Source: Pteria penguin
Lineage: Eukaryota; Mollusca; Bivalvia; Pterioida; Pteriidae
Assembly: GCA_035048485.1 (NCBI GenBank)
Contig: CM068588.1
Span: 2,170,001 to 2,234,000 of the forward strand
DNA length: 64,000 nucleotides
Direction: 5' to 3'
Of the stretch, positions 35,861 through 46,959 are shown piece after piece. Every line of letters begins with the position of its first letter. Position 1 is the stretch's first letter. Position numbers and translations under genes: made by a program. The notes under the pieces are model-generated. The model saw nothing but the letters and a program-made list of their open reading frames with translations. It searched no databases and was not told where the DNA came from.

Positions 35861-36275
35861 ATTGAAGCTTATGGAGAAGTTGCTGGTGTGGAACCTTATC
35901 GAAAGCTTTCCCAAAGTCGAATAGAATGGCATCTGTATGGCATCCATCCGATAGTCCACGGGCCAGGTCTTGGAGTGTGGCAATGAGCTGTGTCTCGCAT
36001 GAGTGTTTACTGCGGAATCCGTGCTGTGCTGGTGTGAGGATGGAGTTCTCTTGAAAATGGTCCATGATATTGGAATGGAGTATGTGTTCCATGACGTTTG
36101 AACATATGGCAGTTAACGAAACAGGACGGTAATTGGCTGCGTCGCTTTTGTCGCCTTTCTCGAAGATAGGTACCACATGCGCCATATTCCAATCGTTTGG
36201 TACACGACCACTATCCAAGGAAAACTGGAATATGAAAGCTAGAGCTGGGGCTAGTTCCTTAGATAATTCCTTCAA
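35859..36275 (-). pseudogene. LINE reverse transcriptase, fingers/palm part 1
   Basis: Contains VPNDWNMAHVVPIFEKGDKS, NYRPVSLTAICSNVMEHI, QHGFRSKHSCETQLI and AILFDFGKAFDKVPHQQLLH. These are the RT motifs preceding and including motif A (F-D-FGKAFD). The frame breaks where a dispersed repeat is inserted. Confidence 0.9.
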
Positions 36276-36969
36276 GAAGCGAGCTGATATGGAGTCCGTT
36301 CCAGTAGCTTTATGTGGTTGAAGGTTCTCAAGTAGTTTTTGGATGACTTCAATGATTGGTATCTCTGGATATCCCGCTGACGTCTGGTGATTTTCGTCTT
36401 GTGATGAGCTCTTAGTTTTTTACGGGACAGGCGACTTGTGATGGTATTAATCCATGGGTTGGTAATTCTTGACCTTGTCAGTTTGTAAGGAACATGCTGA
36501 TCCACGAGATGGCTTGTGTGTTCCTTGAAGTAACACCAACAAGAGTCCATGGTGTTGAATTTCCTTTTCATGAATGTTTCGACAAACGTTGTTGTGTCTA
36601 TCCTTAACTGGTTGATGTTGGCTTTGTCCCACAGGTACAAAAACATGTATATCTTGCGGCGGATTTGTTTGGCGTAATAAGGTGTCAACCAATACGGTGT
36701 CATGATCCCTAACACCCGGTATCACCCTGCAGCGCTTGACAAGTGATGGATTGCTGCAGAGTGCCAAGTCCAAGATGTTCTCTCCGCGTGTAGGTGAACT
36801 CTATGCTCTGAAAGTTGGTGACAATAATACGTAGAGATTGACACTTCTGCTTACTACATGTAGGTGGATTATCAAGTTTATTAGGGGAAGATGTTGCACA
36901 TGGGCTACCAATGGAGGAACTGGGACTGCATGGGATATCTGAAGTGAAAACTGAAAAACTGTTTGTCAT
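36272..36969 (-). pseudogene. LINE endonuclease remnant and linker
   Basis: 36969-36840 carries the start of an APE-type endonuclease (LRIIVTNFQSI). About 36790-36700 carries its end (LCSNPSLVKRCRVIPGV and HDTVLV). The catalytic middle is absent. The linker then continues in another frame (LRIDTTTFVETFMKRKFNTM). Confidence 0.65.
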
Positions 36970-37019
36970 ACTGTTGTCAGTACTACCTATGGAAATCGAG
37001 TCGAAGATTTTACTGGTGT

Positions 37020-37167
37020 TCGGAGTGTTGCATGCACTGCAGATCCATGAATTTTCAAGATGAAGGTACTGTATTCATTAGTTGTCATAGACATGCATGA
37101 TACCATCTGTCGCAATTTTCGCAGGCGACGCCCATCTGACCACATTTTACCGCTTTACTGCATATGC
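37020..37167 (-). pseudogene. LINE PHD-like zinc finger
   Basis: Minus strand reads PCGICSKAVKC-GQ-MGVACENCD-RWYHAC and then a stop. The spacing C-x2-C...C-x2-C...WYHAC is that of a PHD finger, as found in CR1-type elements. It is in frame with the leader above except for one TAG between them. Confidence 0.6.
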
Positions 37168-37177
37168 CACATGGATA

Positions 37178-37597
37178 CTATGGTGTGTATGGGCCTGGGT
37201 TATACTCTATTTGTCCACTAATAAATAGCAGGAGTTGTATTAAGACCTTAGGCTGAGCATAGTGATGGAGATCTCTGATATGGGGGGGGGGGGGGGGGGG
37301 GTGGTGGTTTGTGCTCCTTAACCAGTTGAAAATACTCTCTACATTGGATACCGGTAAATCATGGAAAACGTTGTTTTTATCACTTATATCCGAGTGGTCT
37401 GATGTTTGATTTTTACTGGACAGTAGGATGGTCACCAGTAAATGGATAAATAAAAAGGATCTCATTTTCATTGCATGTAGGTCTCTATGTAAACAACAAC
37501 TAAAGGCAATATGGCTGGCAGGTAGATTGAATTTCCTCTGACGCTCATAAGTATGTTGGGCTTTTTTTTTTTTACCAAGTATGGATACAATAAACAA
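37178..37597 (-). pseudogene. LINE N-terminal leader with 2A-like motif
   Basis: The frame contains a proline run (coded by the C20 tract, 37282-37301) and ends LLFISGQIEYNPGP-YTP and a stop. (D)xExNPGP after a hydrophobic stretch is the 2A-type ribosome-skipping motif described at the start of some CR1-like LINE ORFs. Here the usual acidic first residue is Gln. The reading continues in the same frame past the stop into a zinc finger. Confidence 0.6.
37282..37301. repeat. G20 homopolymer
   Basis: Uninterrupted run of 20 G, read as a proline run by the LINE leader on the minus strand. Confidence 0.95.
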
Positions 37598-37749
37598 AGA
37601 TGGCTAATCCCAGTAGCATACATTCGGAACAACGTCGCCCTTTACAGGTACCTACGTAAAAAGACTCGGGCGTCACTCGACGGAATGACTCACATCGATT
37701 CTATGCATCAATCGGTTTCCGGCAGGCATTGTACTCAGTAATATATCAG

Positions 37750-40390
37750 CGATGTAAAATGTAATCCAGTGCTCAATCTATGTCATCTATGTCATGGAAA
37801 GTAATTAAAGCTGCAGCAGTTCGGGATTCCTGTTTAATTTAGGTCCGTTGAATTGTGAAAGTCTTCTACTGTCTTCATTACACGCCAGTAAAAAACTGAC
37901 CTGTCTGGTACACATGCGAGCGTCCATAACTACAGGAGCTATTTTTCAATAATGGCTACGAGTGACGTCCGAGGCTTTTTACGCAGAAAAGTTCGAGGAT
38001 GTCCGAATGAGTAGCATGAGTAGGTTCGTACACATGTGAGTGTGGTAGTCTGAAAGTGATGTATGATTATTAATATCTTTTTGTCACTTTTCTGTATCTA
38101 TTCGTAAATATTTTCTATCATACATTTCATTATATTTGTTTTGTGAGTTTAATAATTTAATTCCTAAAAATATATATTTCTGTTTACTGATATCTGATTG
38201 GTTTTTACTGTTATTTTGCGGGAAATTTAGGTGTGTTTAAATTTCCATTGTTGAGATCAGGTGGATGAACATTCTGTACATTTATAGTGAAATTTGGATT
38301 ATAAAGTGGAATTTAAACAGTTTTACTTACAGTAAGTTTGTATTAATTATTCATTTGATTATTTATTGTAATTGTGATGTTTTATGTATTGATGGTATTT
38401 TAATTATTCAAGGTCATGCTAGGAAGAAATTCTGAATGAGTTTATTAATTTTTGTATAATTAATCATGAGTAGTTTTGAATGTATTATAAAGGTATTTTC
38501 CTTATCAATTATAGTATAAAAAGTCAGAAGCAGACGTTTGTTTGGGATGTATAAACTCTTTCCCATAGTTTGGTAAGGTGAATAACTCTTACATATTATT
38601 TTACTTTATAAGGCTGTAACGTATAATGCTTGTGGTGAAACTTAAAAGTCATGGTGAAAGTTCTATTTATTAGTATTTTTATGTGTAATGCTTGATTCAT
38701 TTTCAATGATCAAAGTTTAATATTTGTATGGTATTTTTAATATATGTTTTTTGTGAAAGTAATATTTATTCATTGTAGACAACTATAGAATCTATATTGA
38801 ATGGTAGGTAAGATATGCATATAAAGCAGTAAGATATTGTTATTAATATATTGTAGGTTTGAATATCCTTGTCAATCTGAATAAATGTGGAAAAGTCTTT
38901 TTATTGGATAAATAGTTAATATCCTCACTGTTACATGTGTTCTTGATAGAAGTACATGTATTTCGTTACCAATTGCAAGAGAAACATGAAGATTTTACGT
39001 CCACTGCCGGTTGATAACAATTTTCCCAAAGTCTGTCTGTATGGTTGTCTGTCTGGTGTCAAAGTATTATTTCAGCTAGCTACTGCAGGCTACATGAAAA
39101 CATGTTTTCAAGAATGACCTAGGTATTTCAGCTTTCTGTATAATAAACAATTTATCAAGTTGCCCAGTTGGGAGGGAGAAATGAAGATTTGTTCAACCCA
39201 GAAAAATTATGTCGCCGCCGCGGATACCCTGTCAGTTTTTGTCATTTGACAAAAATAATTACAACTATAGATAATACGAATTGAGTTTTCTAAACCAAGT
39301 CGCTAATCACAAAGAAGTCATAAATCCAAAACTGCAGGGTATCGTGAATACCCTTGCAGTTTTTAAGGGTTATCCATCCCTAAGAAAATTCTAGTGAACT
39401 ATACGTGCTTTTTCAAAAATTCTTTTTTCACTTGAGGAACATATAAGACAGAAAAAGATAAGTGGTGTTGAAAAATTACCTACCCATATTTGTTTTCGCT
39501 TGAACCAGAAATCAAAATTATGGAATCTTAACATGCTTAATTCATATTTTGGTAATTTCTGAGTCAAACATATCATCTATTAGTTTGAACTACACGGCAC
39601 AAGTTTTATGTAAATCAGTAGATTATAAACACTTCTTATTTATAGTGTAATATATTTTCTTCAAAGTTCAGTATCAATTTTAGAATCCCTTGTAGATGTT
39701 GTGAGAGAAATGGCTGTTTTATCACTGATTGCTAAAATTATCCCCGTACAAATGCATCAAAATGTACATGTGGTATTCAGAGTGCTTAGAATGTAAAAAT
39801 ATGTGAAAATATCATTTTCTTGATTTATTTTCATTCTACAATACCATATGTACTTAATAAAGAAAAGAAATAGTATGTATACAGGTTATATTTCGTGCAA
39901 AGTAAGATTTTATTACCCTCGCCCATTAATTTGCGCCTAAATCATTGTAAAAACAACGAGAGGCCAGCTCTTATAGAGATGGGTTATATGTGTGGTTCAT
40001 AATTTTACACTGCACTCTACAGTATCAGATTTTTTTAACCATACTAACTTTAAAAATAAGTAAAGGAAAACAACACCACATTCTTATTTTGACACAAAAT
40101 TGATGCAAACAACTTGTATGATTTGATAAGTTATAATAAATCAGAAATATGATTAAGACCCAAAATGCATTGGAGTTAAACATGTTTGCTGATCTATGAA
40201 TGATTTTTTATCCTGGTCCTACATTTTCCTCAGTAGATATGGAAATAAAAATTCATAAATTCACTTTCTATTGTTTGTTTGTTTATTTTCAATATGTTTA
40301 TGAATATTTTATTTTTCAAAGAACGTGGATCAAGGGCAAAGATCAAAGTTCATTTAAAGAACAGCTTTGTTATCTGCAAAAGTGCGCAAG
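37750..40390. other. AT-rich stretch, no gene recognised
   Basis: Nothing coding was recognised. Near 37950 a short open frame (ATGGCTACGAGTGACGTCCG, about 20 codons) contains the CRE-like core TGACGTC. It could be a 5' leader exon of the TRIM-like gene, but no splice evidence was found. Confidence 0.3.
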
Positions 40391-40392
40391 GC

Positions 40393-40534
40393 AGTGGCGG
40401 ATTTAGAGAGGGCGCCCCCTTTTTTGCCACCAGTATGAGTAAAACTTCAGATTTGGCATCTAAAATGGTCGAGTATTTTGGCTAATGCTTAACTTTCACG
40501 TGCGCCATCTTTTGAAATTCTCTTATCCGCCACT
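40393..40534. mobile_element. MITE with AGTGGCGGAT termini
   Basis: AGTGGCGGATTTAGAG at the left and CTCTTATCCGCCACT at the right are imperfect inverted repeats enclosing about 110 bp. A diverged inverted copy lies at 30250. Confidence 0.7.
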
Positions 40535-41284
40535 ATAAGGCACATATGAGGACGAAGCCCTGTAGAGTTTATACAGACCTGTTATTTTAAAATTGCAATT
40601 TTAATATTTGTTGGAATTCTTTTATCAGTTATAACGAAGTATATCTAGATATATTCTGTATTATATATGTCTGTTATGGAAATTATTATGCTGTAGATGT
40701 AAACCAAACCGAGTAATAATTCAACTACAGTAATGTAGGGAGGGAAAGCGTTCATTCATCCAATTCATCAATTCCATTTGATGCATGTTTTCATTGTGAT
40801 GATGAAATCTGAAGTAATTAAGGAAAACATTAGAAAAAAAATACGACTCAAAGATTATCAAAATAATGATCCTCTTTACCTAAATCATATATGTGTACAG
40901 AAAGCACCCAAATTATTCCAAAAGGAAGTGTAATGGTTATAATAAGAATGGAAACACTCAATATCATAAAAAAATTCTACACAACCACTAATTTGCAAAA
41001 TTAGTAATTTGTAAAATTCATATGATTGGGAGAGTTATGCTATATATCATACAATTCACAAAAAAATGTGTGCAGTTTCAATATATGTATCTTCACTGTT
41101 CAAATAATGTGTGACCGAGGATAATCCACAGCAATGGAAATCATATTTAGTGAGGGAAAGCCTGTTGAAAATATGTTTTGTATTATAGATTTAAAACATC
41201 CTTTATCAAACATATCAGAATATTCACTGGCGAGTTTTCTCTCAAGGAATGTACTGCCATTGGCTACCTAAATGTGTGCAACTG

Positions 41285-41294
41285 TAATTTTCAG
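41285..41294 (+). promoter_or_regulatory. Probable 3' splice site before TRIM-like start codon
   Basis: TAATTTTCAG ends directly at the ATG at 41295. The gene therefore probably has at least one untranslated upstream exon that was not located. Confidence 0.5.
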
Positions 41295-43034
41295 ATGGCG
41301 GAGGCACAAATCCATCAATGGAACGTGTTATGTACTCTTTGTGACGACCCAGCTGATCACCACTGTAACACGTGTGGAGATCTCCTATGTTCCAGGTGTC
41401 GCACTGGTCATCTTAGAAGCCGTGCCACATCTGATCATGTGGTTGTTCCATATGCCGAGAGAGTAGAACCACATAAAACATTTTCCTTAAAATGTTCTAC
41501 ACATCAGAACCAGACATCAGAAATCTGGTGTAAGACCTGCAATATCTCCATCTGCGTAAATTGTGTAACGTCAAGCCAGCACCGAGGTCACGAACTTGAT
41601 GCAATGCAAGATCATTTACATTTATGTAGAAAGCAATTACAAGAAAAGTTGAAAATACAGACCAACGCAATATCTGAATGGATGCCACTGCTATCAGAAT
41701 CCGAGCAGATGTCAGCAGACTATTTAGACAAGATGGACAATCTCGAAGCTAATATTATAGCGAGGGGGGACGAAATATGCTCCGAAGTCAGAAACATTCA
41801 AGCCAAGTACCAGAAACAAATACACACTATAAAAACGGAGCAACTTCCTGCCTTACATGCAACCACGCAAACAATTTCTGACCGCATCGTCGATATGCAA
41901 AATGATAACAAAGAAATCGAAAACATCCTGAGAGTGGGAGAACCCTCTGCACTGCTGCAATCACAAAAGTCATCTGGCCTTAACAGCCTTGAAACGCCAA
42001 AACTGAATTTGTCAACGACTCCAATCTTCACACCAGGTCGTCTCAATTTACAGGCTCTGGAACAGATGTTCGGTACCCTTGTTTTAGATCAAATCAAACA
42101 ACAACGTAACGTTATACAAAAAACCCCAGAGTCATCTCATGGGAAAGAGTTAAATATGCTTTTGATACAACAGAAGTCTTTAACATCCAGCAAAAAGAAA
42201 ACAACAACGGAAGACAACAAATTCAAAGACAAAAAAGAGACATTAATTTCTTCACCATCTGTACGGTTTACAATAGAAATGCAAAACCGAATGTTGTCCC
42301 CTCGTATATCCTGCTGTAGAGGATCAGACAGAGCTTGGATTGTGGATGGCCAAAGGACTATTCTATTAAGGAAGAGGGATGGCAAAATCATGGAGACCAT
42401 TAAAACAGATTGTTGTGTCACTGACATAGATACAGTGAAACAAGGTAATCTCCTCCTTACTTATTCCAATGAAAACAGCATCAAGGCAATATCAAAAAAG
42501 AAAATCGTCACTCTGTTTAAGACCCATATGATGCCTTGGTGTATATGCTGCCTCAGAAACGGTGATATTCTGGTATCATTCCGTGATAATGGTAGAGTGA
42601 TCCAGTACAGCATTGACGGAAAGGTCGTCCAGGAACTAGATTCAACACATTTCCTCTCACCGTGGATGGTAGCACAGAATGAGATCAATCAAGACTTGTA
42701 TGTGTGTAATAAAAAAAGAAGCGTATTATCCTATACTAGTATTGATGGACAAGTGTTAGTTTTCAACAAGGATGGCACTTTACGCTCTAAATACAACGGA
42801 GGAAACATTGGTGCATTTTACCCTAATGGAGTGTGCTCAGACAGCGATGGAAATGTGCTTATTGCAGACTATGAACACAAAATACATATCTTGGATAAAG
42901 ACTTAGATTTGCAATGTGTTATTGATACAGCAGCTGTAGGACTAATGAAAATATACTATATTGATGTTGATGGAGAAGGGTACACCTGGATTTCAACAGC
43001 AGGACACATCTCTGTGATAAAATATCTGAAGTAG
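41295..43034 (+). CDS. RING-less TRIM-like B-box protein
   Basis: 579 residues. B-box 1 at about residues 13-48 (C13, C16, C24/C27, C32, C35, H39, H48). B-box 2 at 67-99 (C67, H70, C79, C82, C87, C90, H96, H99). A heptad-rich coiled coil follows at about 105-250. From about residue 360 to the end there are repeats of the NHL/propeller type (GDILVSFRDNGRVIQYSIDG, YPNGVCSDSDGNVLIADYEH). There is no RING finger upstream, so E3 ligase activity is not expected from this protein alone. TRIM-like B-box/NHL proteins are strongly expanded in bivalves (established knowledge), often linked to innate immunity; its specific function is unknown. The start was chosen because ATG at 41295 follows directly on a splice-acceptor-like TAATTTTCAG. 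The frame is open further upstream to an ATG at 41178. Confidence 0.88.
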   Translation: MAEAQIHQWNVLCTLCDDPADHHCNTCGDLLCSRCRTGHLRSRATSDHVVVPYAERVEPHKTFSLKCSTHQNQTSEIWCKTCNISICVNCVTSSQHRGHELDAMQDHLHLCRKQLQEKLKIQTNAISEWMPLLSESEQMSADYLDKMDNLEANIIARGDEICSEVRNIQAKYQKQIHTIKTEQLPALHATTQTISDRIVDMQNDNKEIENILRVGEPSALLQSQKSSGLNSLETPKLNLSTTPIFTPGRLNLQALEQMFGTLVLDQIKQQRNVIQKTPESSHGKELNMLLIQQKSLTSSKKKTTTEDNKFKDKKETLISSPSVRFTIEMQNRMLSPRISCCRGSDRAWIVDGQRTILLRKRDGKIMETIKTDCCVTDIDTVKQGNLLLTYSNENSIKAISKKKIVTLFKTHMMPWCICCLRNGDILVSFRDNGRVIQYSIDGKVVQELDSTHFLSPWMVAQNEINQDLYVCNKKRSVLSYTSIDGQVLVFNKDGTLRSKYNGGNIGAFYPNGVCSDSDGNVLIADYEHKIHILDKDLDLQCVIDTAAVGLMKIYYIDVDGEGYTWISTAGHISVIKYLK

Positions 43035-43135
43035 ACATATTGTGTAACAATAGTATCATTTGTCTTTGAACTGAATCAGACTGACGCCAAATGAATGAAC
43101 GGACCGAAAACGTGATATTTCTATGAAATCGGAGA

Positions 43136-43141
43136 ATTAAA
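43136..43141 (+). terminator. Possible poly(A) signal of TRIM-like gene
   Basis: ATTAAA about 100 bp after the stop codon, the second most common signal hexamer. Confidence 0.4.
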
Positions 43142-43273
43142 GTGGTGCTTCTAAAGATTATGATTCTTTCATACCGTAAACCAGTTACATTTATTTTTGT
43201 ACAATATAGTTTGTACCTATTATGTAATTTGAAAGATATGCTTATACTTATCCATGTTGCCTTATCACATGAT

Positions 43274-43276
<3 letters not shown>

Positions 43277-43329
<53 letters not shown>
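43277..43329. repeat. (CA)n microsatellite
   Basis: About 26 CA dinucleotides without interruption. Confidence 0.97.
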
Positions 43330-43330
<1 letters not shown>

Positions 43331-43399
43331 TATAGTCGGTATTATTGAAACATAGTTAATATGTTTGACTTTATGAAATGGCATCTGATCCGATCATAG

Positions 43400-43710
43400 C
43401 TCTGTCCGAAGCAGAGGTGTTGATAAGTTTTCAACCATGTCAGTCAGGACAATGAAATATATAGAAGCAATTTCAGAATTATGACAGTTCAAAAGAAATT
43501 TTGTCAGTCAAAACCTTCGGGCTGCCATTTCTCCGCATCACTGCCTTTTATTGATTCTTTGGCCCACTTTGGTTTTAATTCTGTTCTTCAAATACATGTA
43601 TTTATATGTTATTATAATTCCAATCATTCACCGATGTGCATCACGTACTGAAGAGATATATGGTGTCGAAATGCGCATCTGGTGTCCAAAATGATAATGT
43701 ATATGTTCTT
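43400..43710. repeat. Two dispersed repeats
   Basis: 43430-43545 resembles the foldback near 14828. 43610-43700 resembles the insertion in the LINE at 35725-35860. An open frame at 43636-43950 starts inside the second repeat and has no recognised domain. Confidence 0.5.
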
Positions 43711-43954
43711 ATATTATTATCAAGATTTCTTGTGTATCTAGATGCAGCTGTGTTATTTGACGCACAAGCATATCCAGAAAAGAAAAGTCGACAATTTAAA
43801 ATCACTGAACTTTGCAATACCATTTATTTTCAAAATTGTTCTGATATTGATAAAGCCGCTAGTTGCGAAATAAGACTCTATTTACCGTTAATTAGAAAGC
43901 TAAAATCGCAAGAGAAATGTAAGTGCAAACAACGAATGGTGTGTTACTGATTAA

Positions 43955-45440
43955 TCATATCGTACAAGATGTATATACAGAACAGGGCGAAATATCTGTG
44001 ATGAGCTGCACAAGACGCCCATTCTAAGAAAGTATGCCGGAAACCATCAAGCTCTGCGGTGAAGAGCTGGGCATAGTGATTTAAAAAATCAAACTATAAC
44101 CGAGGATGAAGCATAGATAGTTTTCGAATGCATGGATTATAATTGGAGTTATTTCCCTTTTCCGCCATTTTGGAGGTGAAGCAAGAGTTTTTGCTTCATA
44201 CCAATTGTATTGAATGTTTTCAGAAAGTTGTCAATATTTTCACTCCTCTAAAAATGTTTTGACATTGTTCAATGATTTTATTATTGCAAAACAATAGCAA
44301 ATGAAAGGACTTGAAAGTCCTCAAGGTCGGAATTGCATGGTCAAGTACATCAAAGGTAATAAAGTTGTGATCCACCAAGAAATCACACACCAAGCGTGTA
44401 ATGTTTAGGATCAGTATTGACAAAAACGCGGTCTGCGTTGAACAGAACAAACAAAAAACAAGGAAGGACTTGATGCATCGCCTTCGGGCTTTCGCCCATC
44501 CACACATAAAGAATTAATGTACAATGACACCAAATTTCATTTAAAAAAATCCAAGTACTCAAATCTGCTTGGCCATGGGCCCAGCTAAGCATCAAATCGT
44601 ATGGTAAAAGACGGTCCATTTTGGAAATGCAACAGATGAATGAACTATAATGCCATGTTTAACGCATATTAAATTTGACATGAATTTTTTGCCTGAAATC
44701 GCAAATCAAAGTCATTCGCACTTTCATTTGCCGATTTTGTCAAATAAATCCGCCATCATTTTCTCTTATCACTTTTGAACTTGAAAGTAGTATGAAATTA
44801 ACAATTTGGACAAAGTCTCCCGCTGTACATGTACATTTGGGGAAAACGACGTCTACACATGTATAAATAACTGACTATTTTAGTAGCATTACAAATCAAC
44901 AACTACCAAGACGTATGTTTATCGTTGTGACGAGAAGATTGTAGAGTACTTCGAATTCCATTGCTACTAAAAGAAGCGATATTCTCAAGTTTTATTGATT
45001 ATAATACAACGGATACTAGTACAGACTAGTAGCGTACTTCTTATTACGGCACAGCTACACAATAATGTCAGTCGTACTTTTTCGGGACTTTCCGTCGAGT
45101 ATTCGGAAAGACTGCATGTCCTCCAGCGCATGAATATAACTCCCGTAAATCGATGGAATAACGGCACATCTATTTTCTCATCTGATCAAACTTATCTTGC
45201 ATTGACTCGTACATTACGAATCATAAGTACTAAAGTAAATCTAATCACGCTTTTTCTAAATACCGAAGCACTATTTACACACGAGAAGGCATTTTCAGCG
45301 TTCCACGCGTTACCCACAGCTTATTTTAACGACTAGGGACTGGAATTGCTTACATTCCAAAATTCAAGAAGCATTCTTCGTTTGGAGAAATTCCTTACAC
45401 AATACGGTTGATTTACGTACAAATGTTTGGACATATACTT
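43955..45440. other. No gene recognised
   Basis: No domain, RNA or clear repeat. An open frame at 44995-45336 (plus, 113 codons) has no recognisable match or splice context. Confidence 0.35.
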
Positions 45441-45529
45441 CCAAGATGGCAGAAAAGAGAAGTAACTCCAGTTAACTTTTAACGCATTCGAAAACTTTCT
45501 ATTGAGATGAGTACGTGATATGTCGAACC

Positions 45530-45690
45530 GGAAAGCGCCGGGTGTTGATAGTTCAAGCCCAGCACCACAAATATGGGGACTGACTGCTTTTACTCTACTT
45601 GAATAAGTTGAAGAATGCAGTGTTGAGAAATGGTGAATTTCCCCAAACATGGAATAAAGCATTAATTGTACCTTGTGACTTCTGCCACAT
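45530..45690 (+). pseudogene. Non-LTR reverse transcriptase remnant
   Basis: Across shifting frames the plus strand reads NRKAPGVDS, QIWGLTAFTLLE and then NAVLRNGEFPQTWNKALIVP. The order KAPG-D...FP--W-KALI-P is the start of an RT domain of a second LINE type. Only a short decayed fragment remains. Confidence 0.55.
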
Positions 45691-45851
45691 ATCTGAGCCA
45701 GTAACCCCTCTTTTTTCTTTATACAGGAAACCCTAAACGTAGCCCTGATACATGTAGATACACTAACCCGTATTTCTGTTGTCGACACAATGTTTTTTTG
45801 TTATTTGCTTGTGATGAACAAAAGTAACATTTACATTGCATTTTCAGATAG

Positions 45852-45907
45852 CTATCATGAAGGGCTGCATTTATATCATGAAGTAAATCCAGCCCTTCAT
45901 GATATAG
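45852..45907. repeat. Hairpin
   Basis: ATCATGAAGGGCTG and CAGCCCTTCATGAT are perfect inverted repeats separated by about 21 bp. Confidence 0.75.
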
Positions 45908-46119
45908 CCGTAAGGCATCTGATTTTGTATGGAGAAAAGGTTTTATGGTAAAATTACATGAATCTGGCATAAAGGTTAAAAGATGGCAAGTTATTCACGA
46001 ATATTTCCATTTCCAACATATTTCTCTAAATGAACCACAGGCACACAGAAGACGATGGAGTTTATTTTCCATGAACGCTACTATGGCACGTCGAATATGA
46101 GCGAAAACATCACTTTTTT

Positions 46120-46295
46120 ATTATTGCTTTACGTCACTCTACGGTTATTTCACATACGGTGACGGCACGTTTATGGCCACGGCTGCGACAGGGGACCTCG
46201 GTTTTCAGTCATCCCAAAGACAGAAGACCAATGTGCTGGAATCAAACCCGGAACCTTTCAGTCGTCCCATCCACTGTGCCTCAACGGCTTACCTT
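46120..46295 (-). mobile_element. Decayed SINE (family 1), minus strand
   Basis: Minus strand: AAGCCGTTGAGGCACAGTGG, box B GGTTCCGGGTTTGATTCC, CTTCTGTCTTTGGGATGA and GTAGAGTGACGTAAAGCAAT, matching the head and 3' domain of the 4955 SINE. The GATCCCTCACTGC segment is missing. Confidence 0.6.
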
Positions 46296-46439
46296 TATCA
46301 ATCCTTTAACACCAGTTTTCATTTTGTCACTCTTACTACCTTAGTATTGTGGAGGTCGTATATGTGTTCCTTTTTAGAGAGTCCAACTTAACTCTTCCTG
46401 ACGGTTTATGACTGGGACAATTTCTACACCATGTTGATC

Positions 46440-46620
46440 CACATTTAATAACATGTACATCTAGTGCTGAAATTATTTGCGGTCTGTATTCTTTAAGCAT
46501 TCACGATGGTGTGGCTGGCCAAACAGGAGAAGCATATTCCTCCAGGGCACCTGGTCTCACCTCCAATTTCATGGAGTCTATCGTGGTACATTGTTAAAGC
46601 TATTATCACATAGTATTCGT
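46440..46620 (+). repeat. Possible dispersed repeat
   Basis: The phrase GGTGTGGCTGGCCAAACAGG followed by AGAAGCATATTCCTCCAGGG resembles a widespread bivalve repeat as I remember it. Unverified. Confidence 0.3.
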
Positions 46621-46959
46621 TACTTTCATCCTCTTATATTGCCATATGAAAGTTGTTCACTAAATACGAAACCAACATGGGACATGAATAGATTCGCAAC
46701 TGCATTAGAATCGTATACTTTGGAAAGGTGTTTTTGTGCTTATTGTTGTTTGCTCTGCACGTTCGTGTCCTTTTTTCTCCATACAGTTGAAATACTCATC
46801 TTATTTTCTTTTTTTTTTTTAATCATTAAATTAATAACACTATTGTAAGATTCATGATTTGATAAAAAAAAAGACAACATCTCCAGTTCTTTAAGAATTT
46901 GTTTACTTTCTTTTGAACACATTAATATGTACAATCAAAGATACGAAAATGTTTGCATG

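Larger units (their letters stand above)
34590..37600 (-). mobile_element. Broken CR1/Jockey-type LINE
   Basis: In minus-strand order the pieces are: an N-terminal leader with a 2A-like motif (37597-37178), a PHD-like zinc finger (37167-37020), the start of an endonuclease (36969-36840), the end of the endonuclease and linker (about 36790-36272), reverse transcriptase (36275-35305) and the C-terminal thumb region (35267-34600). Most of the endonuclease core is missing near 36800, there are several frame changes and stops, and a dispersed repeat interrupts the RT at about 35710-35870. The element cannot encode a complete protein. Confidence 0.88.

Noticed and set aside
43636..43950. 104-codon plus-strand frame after the TRIM-like gene
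   Set aside because: It begins inside a dispersed repeat and has no recognised domain; the later part looks mildly protein-like but there is no further support.
45333..45788. 151-codon minus-strand frame
   Set aside because: The opposite strand carries decayed reverse transcriptase motifs, so this frame is antisense to a LINE relic.
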